Shown: positions 25,072 to 37,705, counted from the stretch's first letter. The stretch: 64,000 nt of DNA from Macrophomina tecta (GCA_024180945.1 JAKSGN010000043.1:2666001-2730000), one strand, 5' to 3'. The notes: a model not told the origin generated them from the letters alone. Translations and numbers: made by a program.

Positions 25072-25610
25072 TAGAAGATAGGTAAGCTAGTTAAGGCGAG
25101 AATAGTTCTTTTTATATAAAGAATAGGACTTTAATAGGCGGCTTAAGGAGAGGACTCTAATTAGTGTATTAGAAGGGGGCCCTTTACTAAGAGTAGACTT
25201 TATAATACAGCTATAGGAGTATAACGGGCACTACTTCGCGGCGCACTTACGGGATACGTGGGAGTAGTAATTTACTCTTATTAGAAGGGAGTTTAACCAA
25301 TGGGTACTACTTCGCGGCGCACTTACGGAGTGCGTAGGAGTAGTAATTTACCCTTATTAGAAGGAAGTTTAACTAACGGGTACTACTTCGCGGCGTACTT
25401 ACGGGGTGTATAGAAGCGGTAATTCTTCTTCTTCTTCTTTTAGAATAGGTTCTTTTAGTTTTATTACTCTATTCGATCGCCTACGAGACGTTATATAATA
25501 GAGTTATTTTAGACTCTTTTTTTATTTCTTCTTGCCTCTTATACAGTTTTGGCCGCCTTTGTTCTTTAGCTTACTAGACGCTCTTTTGCGAAGCGTCCCT
25601 TCCGTTAATA
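25072..25610 (+). repeat. Element B 5' LTR
   Basis: Starts TATTATAGGGTAGAAG and ends CCGTTAATA. It contains three direct copies, about 77 bp apart, of a unit that includes ACTACTTCGCGG and AGTAGTAATTTAC. Confidence 0.88.
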
Positions 25611-25740
25611 AATTTAGAGCCTAACGCGGGGCTAGTATAGCTACTAGATAGTTATAAGGCTCGTAGCGAGTACTTTAGGGAAGGAAAAGAGCTTAGGAAC
25701 GTGCGAAGATATAAGGGGAATTTGGTGTTAAGGGCTAGGG

Positions 25741-25766
25741 GACTTATACCTGGCTAGGTATGAGTC
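25741..25766. repeat. Dispersed palindrome, copy 2 (element B, after 5' LTR)
   Basis: GACTTATACC and GGTATGAGTC arms around TGGCTA. The G in GTATGAG against A in TTATAC shows one arm escaped a RIP change. Confidence 0.8.
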
Positions 25767-26199
25767 TTCCCGAGGAAATCGGTTTGACCCTAAAGGGACG
25801 TGGCCCGAGTGTTACCCCGTATAGAAGCGATTTAGGTTATAGTACTTTTATAGATTTTAAGGATAGTTCTGCTTTATCGCAGATAACTATAAATAAGGAG
25901 TGTTCTACGAAGATATATAGAAATAATAGGGTAGCGACCGCGTACTCTATCTAGCTACGGTTTATCGCCTTTAGAGTCGAAATCCGTATTACTAAGGATG
26001 GCCTTGCCGAGCTTATTATTAATAACTCGGGTGCGGATAGAGGCTTTATAAAAAGGCTTTATTATCTTATACTAGAAATAATAATAGGATTTAGATTTTT
26101 GTTTTATTTATTAGTATATAAGTTTTTGGACTGCTACCTTCGTGGGTGTGTGATAGTTAGTAGTAATTTAGATTTATTGAAACTAAAAGATTTATTAGA

Positions 26200-28100
26200 T
26201 CTAAAAAACCGACCTATTATTCTTTAAGTAGCTTAATTAATAAGCGACCCTATGGATTTCTCTAGTATAAGGATAAGCGATAACCCTACGCCGCCTATAG
26301 TAGTAGTGTTCTAGGACGACTAAGCCGCTTCGCCGCGCATAAGTACTATAACGAGCGAAAACGGATAGATCTTTCTTACTTTTAACTAGCTTTATTAATT
26401 ATTAAGGAAAAGCTTAACGGGTGTTTAGTATAGTAAGGCTTTCCCGATATCTAGTTTAAGGAACGTACCCGTCTTTAACGGAACTAATACGTTAAAGTTC
26501 TTTAAGAACTTTAAGTATCTCGCCAACAATAATAGCTACTCGAAGAGCGAAATAGTGGAGCGCGTGCCGTACTACTATAAGGACTTTATTGCGGAGTCTA
26601 TTAGAAAGATGCGCGCGTTTAAAGACCGCGATTAGAAAGCCTTAAAAAGGTCTATACTATACGAATACCGGGACTATAATAAACGCGAAACGTTGTTCCG
26701 TAAGAAAACACTATACGAGTACGTAAAGCGTAAGGACTAGAAAGAGTAGAGAAAGACCGTATTAGGGCTATAATAGTACTTGGTTTTCTTTTATACGATT
26801 TCTTAGAGTCTCTTAGAGAAAGGTAAGATTTCTCCTCGAGAGTAGACTAAGCTATTTCTATAAGAAATACCACGAGAAATATTAGTATTTCTTTTTAAAG
26901 AATACCGAATCGACTAGAGAAGCTTATATATCTATAACTACGAGATAATTAGGACTTAACTAGACGAAGAGCTTACGTTAGAAGAATCTTATACGAAGCT
27001 CCTTAGGAAGAACTAGTATGTTAATCTTACCCCACTCGAAATGCTCGGAAGTATAGGGAACTGAAAGAAGCGTGCCGATATACGAGAGACTAAGCCTATC
27101 ATTTAGACTAGTTTACTATATTAACGAACGGCCCCTTAATAGACTTTATTAAACCCGAGGATACTAATTAATAAGGAAGTTAATACTCTAGCTAAGTAAC
27201 TTAAGAATCTAGTAATTAGTACGGAAAAGTACTTTTTAGTTACTTTAGCTAAGGAAATTCTAGACGAAGCTCTAAACTACCCAATTTGCGATAACATTTT
27301 ATTAAGAGCGCGCTTTATAATTAAGCTCGTACCCGATTACTTACGGGATTAATTCGACGCACCTAGAGAAAATAGGGGTAACCCTTAGAGCCGGAACTTT
27401 AGCCTAGGGCCGCCTAATAATGGCTATTGCTACGGTAGGTATAGGGAAAAACACCGTTGGCCCGAGGAGTGTATAGATGTAGTGCGCAGTCGAGACTAAG
27501 GCCGTTAGTATTAGGACGATAGACGACGATTCTTTCTTAGACGATCGTACGGTCTAATAGATTAGCCGTTAGCTTTAGGTTATAATAATAAGCTTTAAAC
27601 GCTTAAGGCTAAAGCGACGGAAGGAGGTTATTCTAAGAAGAATAAAAAACCCGTAACGATTAAGAGTATTTTAGATACTAACCGCTTCTGGGTAGATAAC
27701 GAGTTAGATATAAAGGATTTTAAACTCTAGACTAATGCGCAAGATATTTTCGGTTTGGATTTTAATAAGAACCTAGTGCGGGTAATATAGAAATAGCCGA
27801 ACCGCGCTAGTAAGAAAAAGAGACCGGTGCCTAACGAAGATATTAGGAAGGAGTACCTAGGTACTATTAAAGGGTTTAGACCCGGACGCATCTAGGAAAT
27901 CGATAATAATAAGGTGGGAAGAATGCTAGAAGAATGAGTAAGAGAAGTAGAGAATTCCGCGCGAGACGAGCTGAGTACTATTACAAAGCCTCCGTGTAAT
28001 CGGTATATGCCCAAGGGCCGTGGGACGAGTTTAGAAAGATTATAGACCTTACCCGCTATAGAGAACCAGCTGAAAGATATTAGATCGATTATTAGCCCCG
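26200..28100 (+). pseudogene. Element B gag remnant
   Basis: A decayed plus-strand frame starts near 26.25 kb and reads as a charged gag-like protein. Near 27.42 kb it contains a degraded zinc knuckle (NGYCYG, then KHRWPEEC). TAG stops interrupt it throughout. Confidence 0.6.
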
Positions 28101-29075
28101 CTACGTAAAGACTACTCGAGGCGATAGAGCCGTATAAAAAGCTCTTTCGGGTATACGCCGAATAGAATAAGGTATATAACGCGGTAAAGAAAGCTTAAAG
28201 CTCTAGGCGTAGAGCGATACGCTAGATATAATCGGTAAAAGCGGCTTAGCTATACTTCTAGAAAACGGAGCTATAAGAAGTAGCGATGTCGCAATTAATA
28301 ATTATAAACTCGATAACGAGCCTAGAAAGAATAAGCGGCTCGAAAGCCTATAACTTATATAATACGATAGGCTAGGTGCTAACTACGAAGATATACCCTA
28401 TTAGTAGAGGTTTAGTAGGCCTATATACGGGTTAGACGATTAATATTCTCTTTAATACTAGATTAGAGGTAAACGTGATTTCTAGAAGCGCGGCTAAGAA
28501 ATATAGCCTCTTCGTAGAAATTTTACTAAAAAGAATTAAAATCTATAAGGTTATACCTATTACGGGTCTAGCGGTAGACTTTATTAGGTTTATTTCGTTT
28601 ATCTATCTATGGCTTAGATTATTAAACTTCCCGGTTACCTTCTTTATATTAGAGTATAGTAGTATCGATGCTATTATCGGTACTTTATAGATATAGTTCG
28701 CTGGCTTCGGGCTATAGTATTAGACTAATAGAAGAGTTTTATATTGGGTATACTTAATACTAAATAAGATAAAGATTACCTTTTATACGAGTTAGCGCGA
28801 TAAATCGCTAGGCTACCGGAAGGTTAATATTTAACCAAGGGTTAAAGAAGTAGACGACGAGAATAATAAGAAGTATCTAAAAGACTAAGTAGAATCGGGT
28901 ATATAGAAGCCCGGGCCTGCGTAGCGACCTTAGTAAAGAATAAAGTCCCAGTAGAGAACGGCGATATAAAGTTATAGGCGTAGCATTTTACGCCGGTGCG
29001 TGTAGAGGATAAAGGTAAAGACCCTCTAGAAAAGATAGTTAAGGCGAACTAATAGAAAGGCGCCGAGGTACTAGG

Positions 29076-29102
29076 AGACTTATACCTAACTAGGTATAAG
29101 TT
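29076..29102. repeat. Dispersed palindrome, copy 3
   Basis: AGACTTATACCTA and TAGGTATAAGTT arms; first of a pair 45 bp apart near the protease-reverse transcriptase joint of element B. Confidence 0.8.
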
Positions 29103-29120
29103 CCTAGTTCGTGCGCCCGA

Positions 29121-29148
29121 AGACTTATATCTAGCTAGGTATAAGTCT
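29121..29148. repeat. Dispersed palindrome, copy 4
   Basis: AGACTTATATCTA and TAGGTATAAGTCT arms around GC; partner of copy 3. Confidence 0.8.
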
Positions 29149-31680
29149 TCCGCCGAGAATACGCTAAACCTCGAGCACCCTTCTAAGAGTAAGGATAGTA
29201 AGCGGCGCGTGTGAATATATAACGATTTTTCTTTATCCCTCTTTACTTTAACCCGTTTTAATAATTTATTTATTACGAACGATTCGTTTTGGCGTAGAAA
29301 GTTTAAGGAACTAAAAGAAAGGTTAATCCTCTAGAAAAACTAGAAAAAATAAGTAAGTACAATATATAAAAGAAAAGCTAATAAAGTATAACTAGTAGGC
29401 GATTTTAATTCGGATAGAAGCGTGCCCGAGATAAATTAGCTTTAGAAGTAAGAAGCTATCGACTAGAAAAAAGCTATTTTAGCTAGGCTACCGAACGGCC
29501 TCTACGATTACCTAGTTACTAAGAAGTTTAGTAAACTAGCGAGGAAAGCTCGCCTAATTCTAGAGCAGATTAAGAAACTAAATATTAGTAATATAGTAAT
29601 TAAGTAAGAAAAAGAGCTACTACTTAAGATACTCTTTAACCGTAAGTAGGCGTTATTCTAGACCTTTAAGAAAAAAGAAGAAATTAGTAGTAGAATTATA
29701 CTACCCGCTATAATTAAAACTATTTCGTATAAACTATAGTAAGTAAAAGAAATTCGAGTCCTAAAAGCTCTTTAGAAGAAAGTTATTACGATACTAAAGA
29801 ATAGACTAAAGAAGAAAATTCTAGAGTATAGTAACTCTTTATATCGAAACCTATTCTTTCTAGTAAAGAAGAAGAATAGAAAGTACCGCTTAATTAATTT
29901 AGCGATTAATATTAACCGCGTAATAATTAGGGACGTATACCCCCCTTTAAACGCTAACGAATTCGCGGAATACTTCTTTAAAAAGAAGGTTCTTAGTCTT
30001 TTAGACTTTTTTTTTAGGTACGACTAGATGTCTTTAGCGAAAGAAAGTTAAGATCTAACGGCTTTTAATACTCTAATTAGTCTTTTACGTTGTACAACTA
30101 TTTCGTAGGGAGCGACTAACTTAGTAGCGTAGTTCTAGCGCGCTATTATATTTATTCTTAAAGATTATATTCTATAAAAGACTCGGAACTATATTAACGA
30201 TATTATAGTCGACGGACTACGATCCGACTATAAAAATAAAGAAATCGAACCCGGTTTACGAAGGTTTATAGTTAAATATATCTAGAACCTTAATACTACG
30301 CTCTATAATATAGAGAGAGCGGGCTATATAATCTTAGCGAAAAAGATGTACTTCTGCTAAGAGGGTATAGCTATTCTAGGCTATATATATAACGCTAATA
30401 GGAGGCACCCTAATCTAAAGAAGGTCGAGAAGATTCTAAACTAGCTACTCTATTAGAATTAACAAGAAATACGCGAATTTCTTAGACTCTACAGTTACTA
30501 TTAAGTATAGGTGTTTTACTACGGTATAAGTGCTAAACTATTATATAATCTTTTTAAGAAGAACGTTATCTTTAAATAGACGAACGAGTGCTAAGAAGCT
30601 ATAAATAAGCTTAAAGCGGCTATTACTTTCTTCTCTTCTCTAATGCCGATTAATTATAAGGAAGGCTATAGTAAAATTATAATATAGATAGACGCCTCGA
30701 AGTATAGATAGAGCGCGTATCTAGCTTAGATAGGCCGTAATAGGAAAAGGCGCCCTATATAATTTAAGTCTAGGGTCTAGTCCTTAGCTAAGAAAAAGTA
30801 TAATAGCGGTAAGCTAAAATATAAAGCGCTCGTATATAGACTAAAGCGGTTTCACTATTAGCTCTACGGAGTATAATTTATAGTAGAAATAGACTACGAA
30901 GTTCTAGTTACTTAACTTTAACGTACGGTAACGGATTTATTTAGTACGTTAATTACTAAATAGCTTACCTAGATCTATCTTATAAATTTTAAGGTACAAT
31001 ATATTCCTAAGAATAAGAATATTATAGCTAATACGTTATCCCGTAGAAGGCTTAGACCCGGGAAACGAGAAGAGATAGGTAGAGACTTAGATAACTAGGT
31101 AAATACCTAGCTTAGTCGACTAGGAACTAAGAACCCTAGTAAAGGGGACTCGGGATTAAGGACTAGAAACTAGGGAAATAAGCGCCTAGGAACTAGGGCC
31201 TCGGGAATAGAGAATTTTAAAGCGGGAACCAGAGATTATAAGCTTAGGATTTCTAATAACCGGGATTAAGGAAACTAGGGAACTAGACTCCGGGGGACTA
31301 GAAAATAGAAATCCAGGGGTCTAGGGAATCTAGTACTACGAGATCTAAGATCTAGGACCTTAAGGTACCGTGTTTTTCCTATAGGGATAGCTAAAGATAG
31401 CGGTCGGAGGAAAAATTAGGCCCTTACTTAGAAAGAACCTAGTATCGGGCACCCGCTAAATAAGACGTATTAATTAGAGTAGTAGTTAGATATCGCTTAG
31501 TAGTTAATAATTTTACGTAGACTACCGCGGCTAACGAGAAAGGAATTTACTAGCTTTAAAAGAAAAGCGCTTAAGTATATAGTTTAGAGGCGTATATTAT
31601 TTCGGAAAGTAATAAGAACTAGTCTAATTCGAAGAATAGTAAATAATAATAAGAAGAAGTAAAAGGTAATTCGTTTACTA

Positions 31681-31730
31681 ACGTAGTTTACAAGCGAGCC
31701 GCCACTCCAAGCGAGCCGCCACCCTCACCA
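31681..31730 (+). repeat. Left 50 bp terminal inverted repeat of the pogo element
   Basis: Starts ACGTAGTTTACAAGCGAGCC. Inside it, a 17 bp unit beginning CAAGCGAGCCGCCAC occurs twice in tandem, a likely transposase binding array. Confidence 0.95.
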
Positions 31731-31761
31731 ACTTTACGCGACGCGTCACCTTTCGACTACA

Positions 31762-33414
31762 ATGGCTCAACCAACTACTACTCGATCAACCTACAACGAA
31801 GCAGATATCTTCCTCGCTATCTCAGCTATTGATAAGAAGCAGATCCGGAGCGTAAAGCGCGCTGCATCAACGTTCAACATCCCCCGAACCACGCTCCGCG
31901 ACCGACGCGCTGGAGTCGCCTCACGACGCGATTGCGAGCCCAATTCAAAGAAGCTTACAAAACCCGAGGAGGAGGCAATTATTCAACACATACTTGACCT
32001 AGATTCGCGAGGCTTTGCGCCTACGTTGGATGCAGTGCGGGATATGGCTAACAAACTGCTTGCTGAGCGCGCTGCTGGCCAGGTTGGCACACATTGGCCA
32101 AGGAACTTTGTTGGGCGGACTCCGCAGCTTAAAGCTCAATTAAATCGACCGTATGATCGCCAGCGGGCCTTGTGTGAGGATCCTAAGGTCCTTAGCGAGT
32201 GGTTTAAGCTTGTGCAGCGTACGAAGGAGAAGTACGGCATCCTTGACGAAGACACCCACAACTTCGACGAGACTGGCTTTATGGTAGGCAAGATATTAGC
32301 TCAGCTCGTTGTTACAGGCTCGGAGAGGCGCAATCGACCAAAGGCGGTACAGCCAGGCGACCGTGAGTGGGTGACTGTCATCCAAGGAATCAACGCTGCT
32401 GGGTGGGCGATTCCACCATTCATCATCTTCGCGGCCAAGCACCACCTCTCTGCCTGGTATGGGGACGACGATATACCTGGCGATTGGGCTATCGCAGTTA
32501 GTGACAACGGCTGGACAACGAATGAGCTTGGGGTTGCGTGGCTAAAGCACTTCAACAAGCATACGAAGGCGCGTACGGTGGGGACGCATCGGCTGCTGAT
32601 TATCGACGGCCACGAGAGCCACAACTCGCTTGAATTCCAGGCGATCTGTAAGGAGGAGAAGATTATTACCCTCTGCATGCCTCCCCATTCGTCGCACGTG
32701 CTCCAGCCGCTTGATGTGGGCTGCTTCTCGCCGTTGAAGCGCGCGTATGGGGATCAGATTGGAGGCTTGGCGCGCAACCACATCAACCATATCACAAAGC
32801 TTGAGTTCCTACCAGCCTTCAAAGCAGCCTTTGATAAGTCAATCACAAAGGCTAACATCTGCGCAAGCTTTCGAGGAGCTGGGCTAGTGCCGTACGACCC
32901 AGATGCGGTGCTATCAAAGCTTGATGTGAAGCTTCGTACGCCAACACCACCAGCTGCCCCAGAGGCTGCTCTATGGGAGTCGAAAACACCAAGCAACGCG
33001 CGAGAACTAGAGTCCCAATCAACCCTAATTCGCGATCGGATTCAAAGGCACCAAGATTCGTCGCCTACTTCAATGATTGACTCGCTTAATCGGCTTACCA
33101 AGGGGGCTCAGCTGATGGTGCATGAGATGGTCTTGTTACGCGATCAGGTCTCCAGCCTTCAGAAGGCAAATGAGGCCGCCACAAAGCGTAAACAGCGCAA
33201 AAGAAAGCGGATCCAGAAGCGAGGCACCTTAACAAAGGCAGAGGGCATGGAAACTATTGCTCAAAATGACGTTAATGAGCGACTTGAGGGCGAAATGCGT
33301 CAAGGCAAGGCGCGATCTGGTGTGAGTAGGCAGCAAACAGCGCGCTGTAGGCGCTGTAGGGAGCCAGGGCACAATTCTCGGACGTGCCAAAAAGATACTG
33401 GGGAGGCTTCTTAA
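31762..33414 (+). CDS. Pogo/Fot1-family DDE transposase with C-terminal zinc knuckle
   Basis: A 550-residue transposase that would excise and reinsert the element at TA sites. Residues about 10-60 form a psq-type helix-turn-helix (KRAASTFNIPRTTLRDR) and about 62-130 a CENP-B/Tc5-type DNA-binding region. The DDE_1 catalytic core carries D169 (NFDETGF), D282 (LIIDGHESH) and D318 (LQPLDVG), so the second and third acids are 35 residues apart. A basic stretch (KRKQRKRKR) near residue 485, probably nuclear localisation, precedes a C-terminal CCHC knuckle, CRRCREPGHNSRTC. The zinc knuckle is an addition seen in some fungal members. The ATG at 31762 lies 31 bp inside the left inverted repeat. There are no stops, frameshifts or missing catalytic residues, so this copy may be active. 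Confidence 0.96.
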   Translation: MAQPTTTRSTYNEADIFLAISAIDKKQIRSVKRAASTFNIPRTTLRDRRAGVASRRDCEPNSKKLTKPEEEAIIQHILDLDSRGFAPTLDAVRDMANKLLAERAAGQVGTHWPRNFVGRTPQLKAQLNRPYDRQRALCEDPKVLSEWFKLVQRTKEKYGILDEDTHNFDETGFMVGKILAQLVVTGSERRNRPKAVQPGDREWVTVIQGINAAGWAIPPFIIFAAKHHLSAWYGDDDIPGDWAIAVSDNGWTTNELGVAWLKHFNKHTKARTVGTHRLLIIDGHESHNSLEFQAICKEEKIITLCMPPHSSHVLQPLDVGCFSPLKRAYGDQIGGLARNHINHITKLEFLPAFKAAFDKSITKANICASFRGAGLVPYDPDAVLSKLDVKLRTPTPPAAPEAALWESKTPSNARELESQSTLIRDRIQRHQDSSPTSMIDSLNRLTKGAQLMVHEMVLLRDQVSSLQKANEAATKRKQRKRKRIQKRGTLTKAEGMETIAQNDVNERLEGEMRQGKARSGVSRQQTARCRRCREPGHNSRTCQKDTGEAS

Positions 33415-33486
33415 GCTAGGATAGTTGTTGTTCTTATTATATTTTAATGCGTTGTTGAACGATATGCGTGTGAAGGCGTAGAAAGC

Positions 33487-33536
33487 TGGTGAGGGTGGCG
33501 GCTCGCTTGGAGTGGCGGCTCGCTTGTAAACTACGT
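33487..33536 (-). repeat. Right 50 bp terminal inverted repeat of the pogo element
   Basis: Exact reverse complement of 31681-31730, including the double 17 bp unit, followed by TA. Confidence 0.95.
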
Positions 33537-33538
33537 TA

Positions 33539-34660
33539 TATAATAAGTATAGTTATAAAGGAAGAGAGGCTATATACCGTAAAACGGCTAATTAATACTA
33601 CTAGCTAGAAGTATAGGAGGATATTAAAAAGTACTACGCTATCTACGTAGAGTATTAGCGTAGGGACGCGGTGTAAAAAAAAAGCCTAACTATATCTATT
33701 ATAGAGTTTAGCTATAAAAGAGAAATAGAAAATCGACGTAATAAAAATACTATAAGTAAGAGGGTATAAGTTTATTATAATAGCCCGTGAATTAGTATCT
33801 AACTAGCCTAAAGAAAGAATACTAAGGAAAAATACTTTAAAAGCCGTTACTAAATTTATCTATAGAGATATTATCTATAGATATAGATACCTAAGAATTA
33901 TTACGGTTAATAGAGGCCCGGAGAATAAGAATAAAGTAGAGCGCCTACTAGCTTAATATAGAATTAAGCGAGTAGAAATTTCGGCCTATTACGCTATAGC
34001 TTATAGATTAGTAGAAGTAGAATATAAGCTAATTAGGGATTTTTTAGTAAAGCTTACCGCTAAAATAGATCGGGAGTAGCCTAATTATTTCTATACTATA
34101 CTTTAGGTAGACCGCTTTACGGCTAAAGCGACTATTGGAATAACGCCGGCTAAGCTTTTATACGGGAGCGATTTAATCCTTCCGGTAGACCTTAAAGTAA
34201 AGAATTAGAAGACTATTAACTAGGGAATTATAAGAACGATAGAGAAGCTTCTAATAGCTAGAGTAAAAGAGCTTAACCGTAGAAAAAAAGCTAAAGAAAC
34301 AGTAGAGCTACGTATAAAAAGAAAGAAGAAAGCTTATAAGAAATACTTTAATAAGTATTATCGCCTTTATAATAAAGATAAGCCGTTGCTTCTAGAAACC
34401 CTAGTATTATTATATAAAACTAAGAACCTTACGTGGTAGAATAAGAAGTTTACCTTTCGCTAGAAAGAACTATACCGGGTAACCTATATTAACGTAGAGA
34501 TAAGAACCTACTGTTTAGCCAAGTTAAATAATACCGAGTTAAAAGAAACGGTACTAGTAAATAGGTTAAAGCGTTTTAACGTAAGAGAAGAATAGAGGCG
34601 AGCGAGCCTTTAGAAAACCGAGGTAGGTAAGTAGTAATATTAGCGAATCGGCCGGCGAGG
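33539..34660 (+). pseudogene. Element B integrase remnant
   Basis: Plus-strand decayed frame with an integrase core: YCAI-like zinc region followed by RYPRIITVNRGPENKNK, a glycine/asparagine turn typical of integrases, and a C-terminal region reading LLYGSDLILPVDLK. Several TAG stops replace Trp or Gln codons. It is separated from RNase H only by the pogo element. Confidence 0.75.
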
Positions 34661-34880
34661 TTATATTACTATACCTAATCCTTAAGGAATTAGATAACCC
34701 GAGGGGTATTAACTATAATATACGCATCTAGTAGTACACTCGAAGAAATAATGCTAGCAAACTAGGTAAAGAAAAATAAAAAACGTAGTAGATAAAAATA
34801 TACTATTTAGATTTAAAATATACGGAGTTAGACTTAGCTTTATTTCTTTCGATTAGTTATAGTAAGTAGTAGTAAGTAAG

Positions 34881-34908
34881 AGACTTATACCTAGTTAGGT
34901 ATAAGCCT
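34881..34908. repeat. Dispersed palindrome, copy 5
   Basis: AGACTTATACCTA and TAGGTATAAGCCT arms around GT; first of a pair about 50 bp apart between integrase and the extra ORF of element B. Confidence 0.8.
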
Positions 34909-34930
34909 CTCGGGGTAAGCGTACGGGCCG

Positions 34931-34958
34931 TAACTTATACCTAGCCAGGTATAAGCCT
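34931..34958. repeat. Dispersed palindrome, copy 6
   Basis: ACTTATACCTA and CAGGTATAAGC arms; partner of copy 5. Confidence 0.75.
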
Positions 34959-37705
34959 CCTAAGTATAGGCTAGGGAAGCTAAATAGCTGGACCGTTTAT
35001 TACTAAATAAAAGAGCTAGGTAACGTAATAGGTAGCGTAATATTATATTAATTTAGCTATGCGTGGCCGAAAAAGAATTAGTAAGTATGCCGTAAATAAA
35101 GCGCGCCTATTTATAAATAGAAATATAAGAGGCTAGCTACCTAAAGTAGCTTCCTCTCTTATTAGGATTGTAGGTCTGCCTATAGATATAGCTATACGCG
35201 TATAAATATAGGGTTTAACTACCTAGACGAGGTGCATGCGGTACGTAGCTAAATATAAAAATCTAGAATATATTAATATACTAACTATAGCTAACTAATC
35301 TATACTCTTTATCTCTACTAATAAAGTTCTTTTAAGCCTCTTATTTTAAAAGAGTTTTACTTTATAAATTCTTATTACTTTATTCTCTTATACTCTTATA
35401 TTTAAGATGCCTACTTCGAAGCTTAAGTAGATCGTAGCCCAGCGCTAGTAGTTTATTAAAGCTAGAAAGTATATTTTAAATACTCTTAAAGCTAAGTATT
35501 AATCGCTAAAGTCTAAGTTCTCTTTTAAATCTTTCTTACCTAGTCGTTTATTTTAAGAGGCTACGTCGCTAACGCCTATGCCTCGCACTCGTATTCTTAC
35601 TTACTATTAGAGATATACTTCTACTTAAGGCCTTGGGATTTAGATAGCGCCTCGCGCTAATTTCTTAGGTACCTAAGGGTAGTCTTAGCATAGCCGAAGT
35701 AAATTAATAATAGATAAGAGTATATTCGTTTCTACTAGGAGCTTACCCTTTTAAAATATAATTAATAAAATTATCGATAATATTCTTCGCGATAAGCCTT
35801 TACCCCGTATAACCCGTTCGCGCACAAAAAGCCTAATTATAAGCCTACCGAGGATTTTCTTTAGTAGCGCTTAATTTACTACTTCTTTAAATTCTTTCTA
35901 AAATACTTCTTTAAATCTATCTCTATCTTTTTCTTTGATTACTTTCTCTTACTTTTATAAGATACTAAACCCTTCTATAACTCGAGTTATAAGGTTAGTA
36001 GTATAAAAAGTGGTATAGTAGATAAATAAGTAGATTATAGCTAAAGATTTAAAAGTCTTTAATCTAGAGACTCTAAGTAAGATTACAAAAGGGCCTATAT
36101 TAGTTACTTAGAAAGCTTAATACTTAGAAAAAGTTCTTAAGATATTTAACTCTATAAAGAGTATAGAGTTACTTACCCGTAAGCTTTAAAAGCTCGAGCC
36201 TAGAGAGTAGAGAAAAGAGGGATATATAAAGGTTTATAGTATACTAATTACGCTTACGGATTCTACTAGTAATAGACTCGTAATCCTAGCTAAGATTATA
36301 GAGTAGAATACTAAGATAAAGAAATTAGCCCTAGATAATTACGATTTAGTAATAAGAGAAGCGGATAAAATTAGAAAAGAAATACTTAAGGATAGTAGTA
36401 AGATAATTATAAATATACGTAGGTTTTAGAATAATATTATAAAGGCTTAGGGTTAAGAGGTAGTAAAGGCTTTAGTTTTTAAAGATTTAGTCTTATAAAA
36501 CTATTTAAGATACGTTAGCTCTTAGGCTAGGTATAGTATACCTCTCGAGCGTGCTATTAAGTAGATTAACTATATAATATACTACCGCCTTATAGAGTGC
36601 TACTATACCTCCCTCCCCTCTTTCTACCCTATTAGCGAAGATTAGAATAAGGTATACTAGGCTACTACTATCTATAGTTCTAATTCCCGGAAGAGTAGAA
36701 AGATATCTAGAAATATAGATACTCGTAAGATCTATACTATATTAGATTACGAAAAGATGGCTTTAAATACTACTACTCGCGAAGTAGTAGAGGTTTTTAA
36801 GAAGAAAAAGAACTTTATAAGAGATAGTTTTAGTTTTTTAATAGATTATAAATACGTTTCTATTAATTAGTAGACTCTACCCTTTAGAAGGATTAAGATA
36901 ATCGATTTCGTATCTCCTCTAAAGAAGAATTATTCGTTTAGTATCGGTTTCTCTAAGAAATCTAAAAGTAAGAGAAAAGTGAGTAGATTAGTATTAGCTA
37001 AGTAGAGTTCCTCGCGTCTACGTAGGAAAAGTTAAGATCTTAATAATCTAGATATCGTTGCGTTTCTTAATAACTACGCTAAATACCTTAATAATAAGTT
37101 CGATCGCTAAATCGCTTATAATAAGGAATATTATTACGAGTGCTTTACTAGTATTAAATCGGATCTAAAAGAGAGCTTAGATAATTTAAATTTTAGTAAG
37201 GGCTACGATACGCTAGTAATTTTATTATAAATCTCTACTAGTAATTAGCCTTATACTATACATCTTCGAGATTTATATATAGTAGTAGAAATTAAGACTA
37301 GAAGCGCTATAATAAGAGAAGAAATTAGTAATATCCTCTTAAAGATTATTAAAGATATTTCTAATAATTCTTTTTGTTAGATAAAGAAGCTTAAGGTTAG
37401 AAAGTATCTCCTTATCTAGAGTTATAATATTAATAATATAGATTTAGGTGGCTTTAGATACTTCGAGGGTAATTCTAAGTAGAAGCTATAGTATTACTAC
37501 TAGAGTGAGTAAGATTAAAAAAGATTAGAAAAAGAGTTAATTAGAGATAGTAATTAAGGGACGTATAGTATTACTAATATATTTAGTATTTAGAATAGGT
37601 ATTCTAGTACTGACCTAACTTAACTTTAGTAGACGCTTAAGAAAGATATCTAGTACTATTAGTACTATACGAAGCCCTTTAATAGAGAGCTTTCTTATAA
37701 TAAAT

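Larger units (their letters stand above)
28250..31680 (+). pseudogene. Element B retropepsin, reverse transcriptase and RNase H
   Basis: The protease is recognisable near 28.44-28.69 kb as LFNTGLEVNVISRSAAKKY, where the catalytic DTG has become NTG. The reverse transcriptase spans about 29.6-30.6 kb, with NPFFLVKKKN, then INDIIVDG (DD to ND), and RNase H follows at about 30.65-31.05 kb with a VVADTLSRR-like end. The catalytic residue changes G to A fit RIP. The frame is cut at 31680 by the pogo element; integrase resumes at 33539. Confidence 0.8.
31681..33536 (+). mobile_element. Intact pogo/Fot1-like DNA transposon inserted in element B
   Basis: A complete 1856 bp element flanked by TA on both sides (31679-31680 and 33537-33538), the pogo/Tc1 target. 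Terminal inverted repeats of 50 bp are identical. The composition is balanced (normal CpA and TpG), in sharp contrast to the RIP-decayed DNA that abuts it on both sides. The single transposase gene is uninterrupted. It lies between the RNase H and integrase parts of element B. Confidence 0.96.

Noticed and set aside
25228..25460. CRISPR-like array of repeats
   Set aside because: The three units are adjacent tandem copies inside a retrotransposon LTR in a eukaryote; no spacers.
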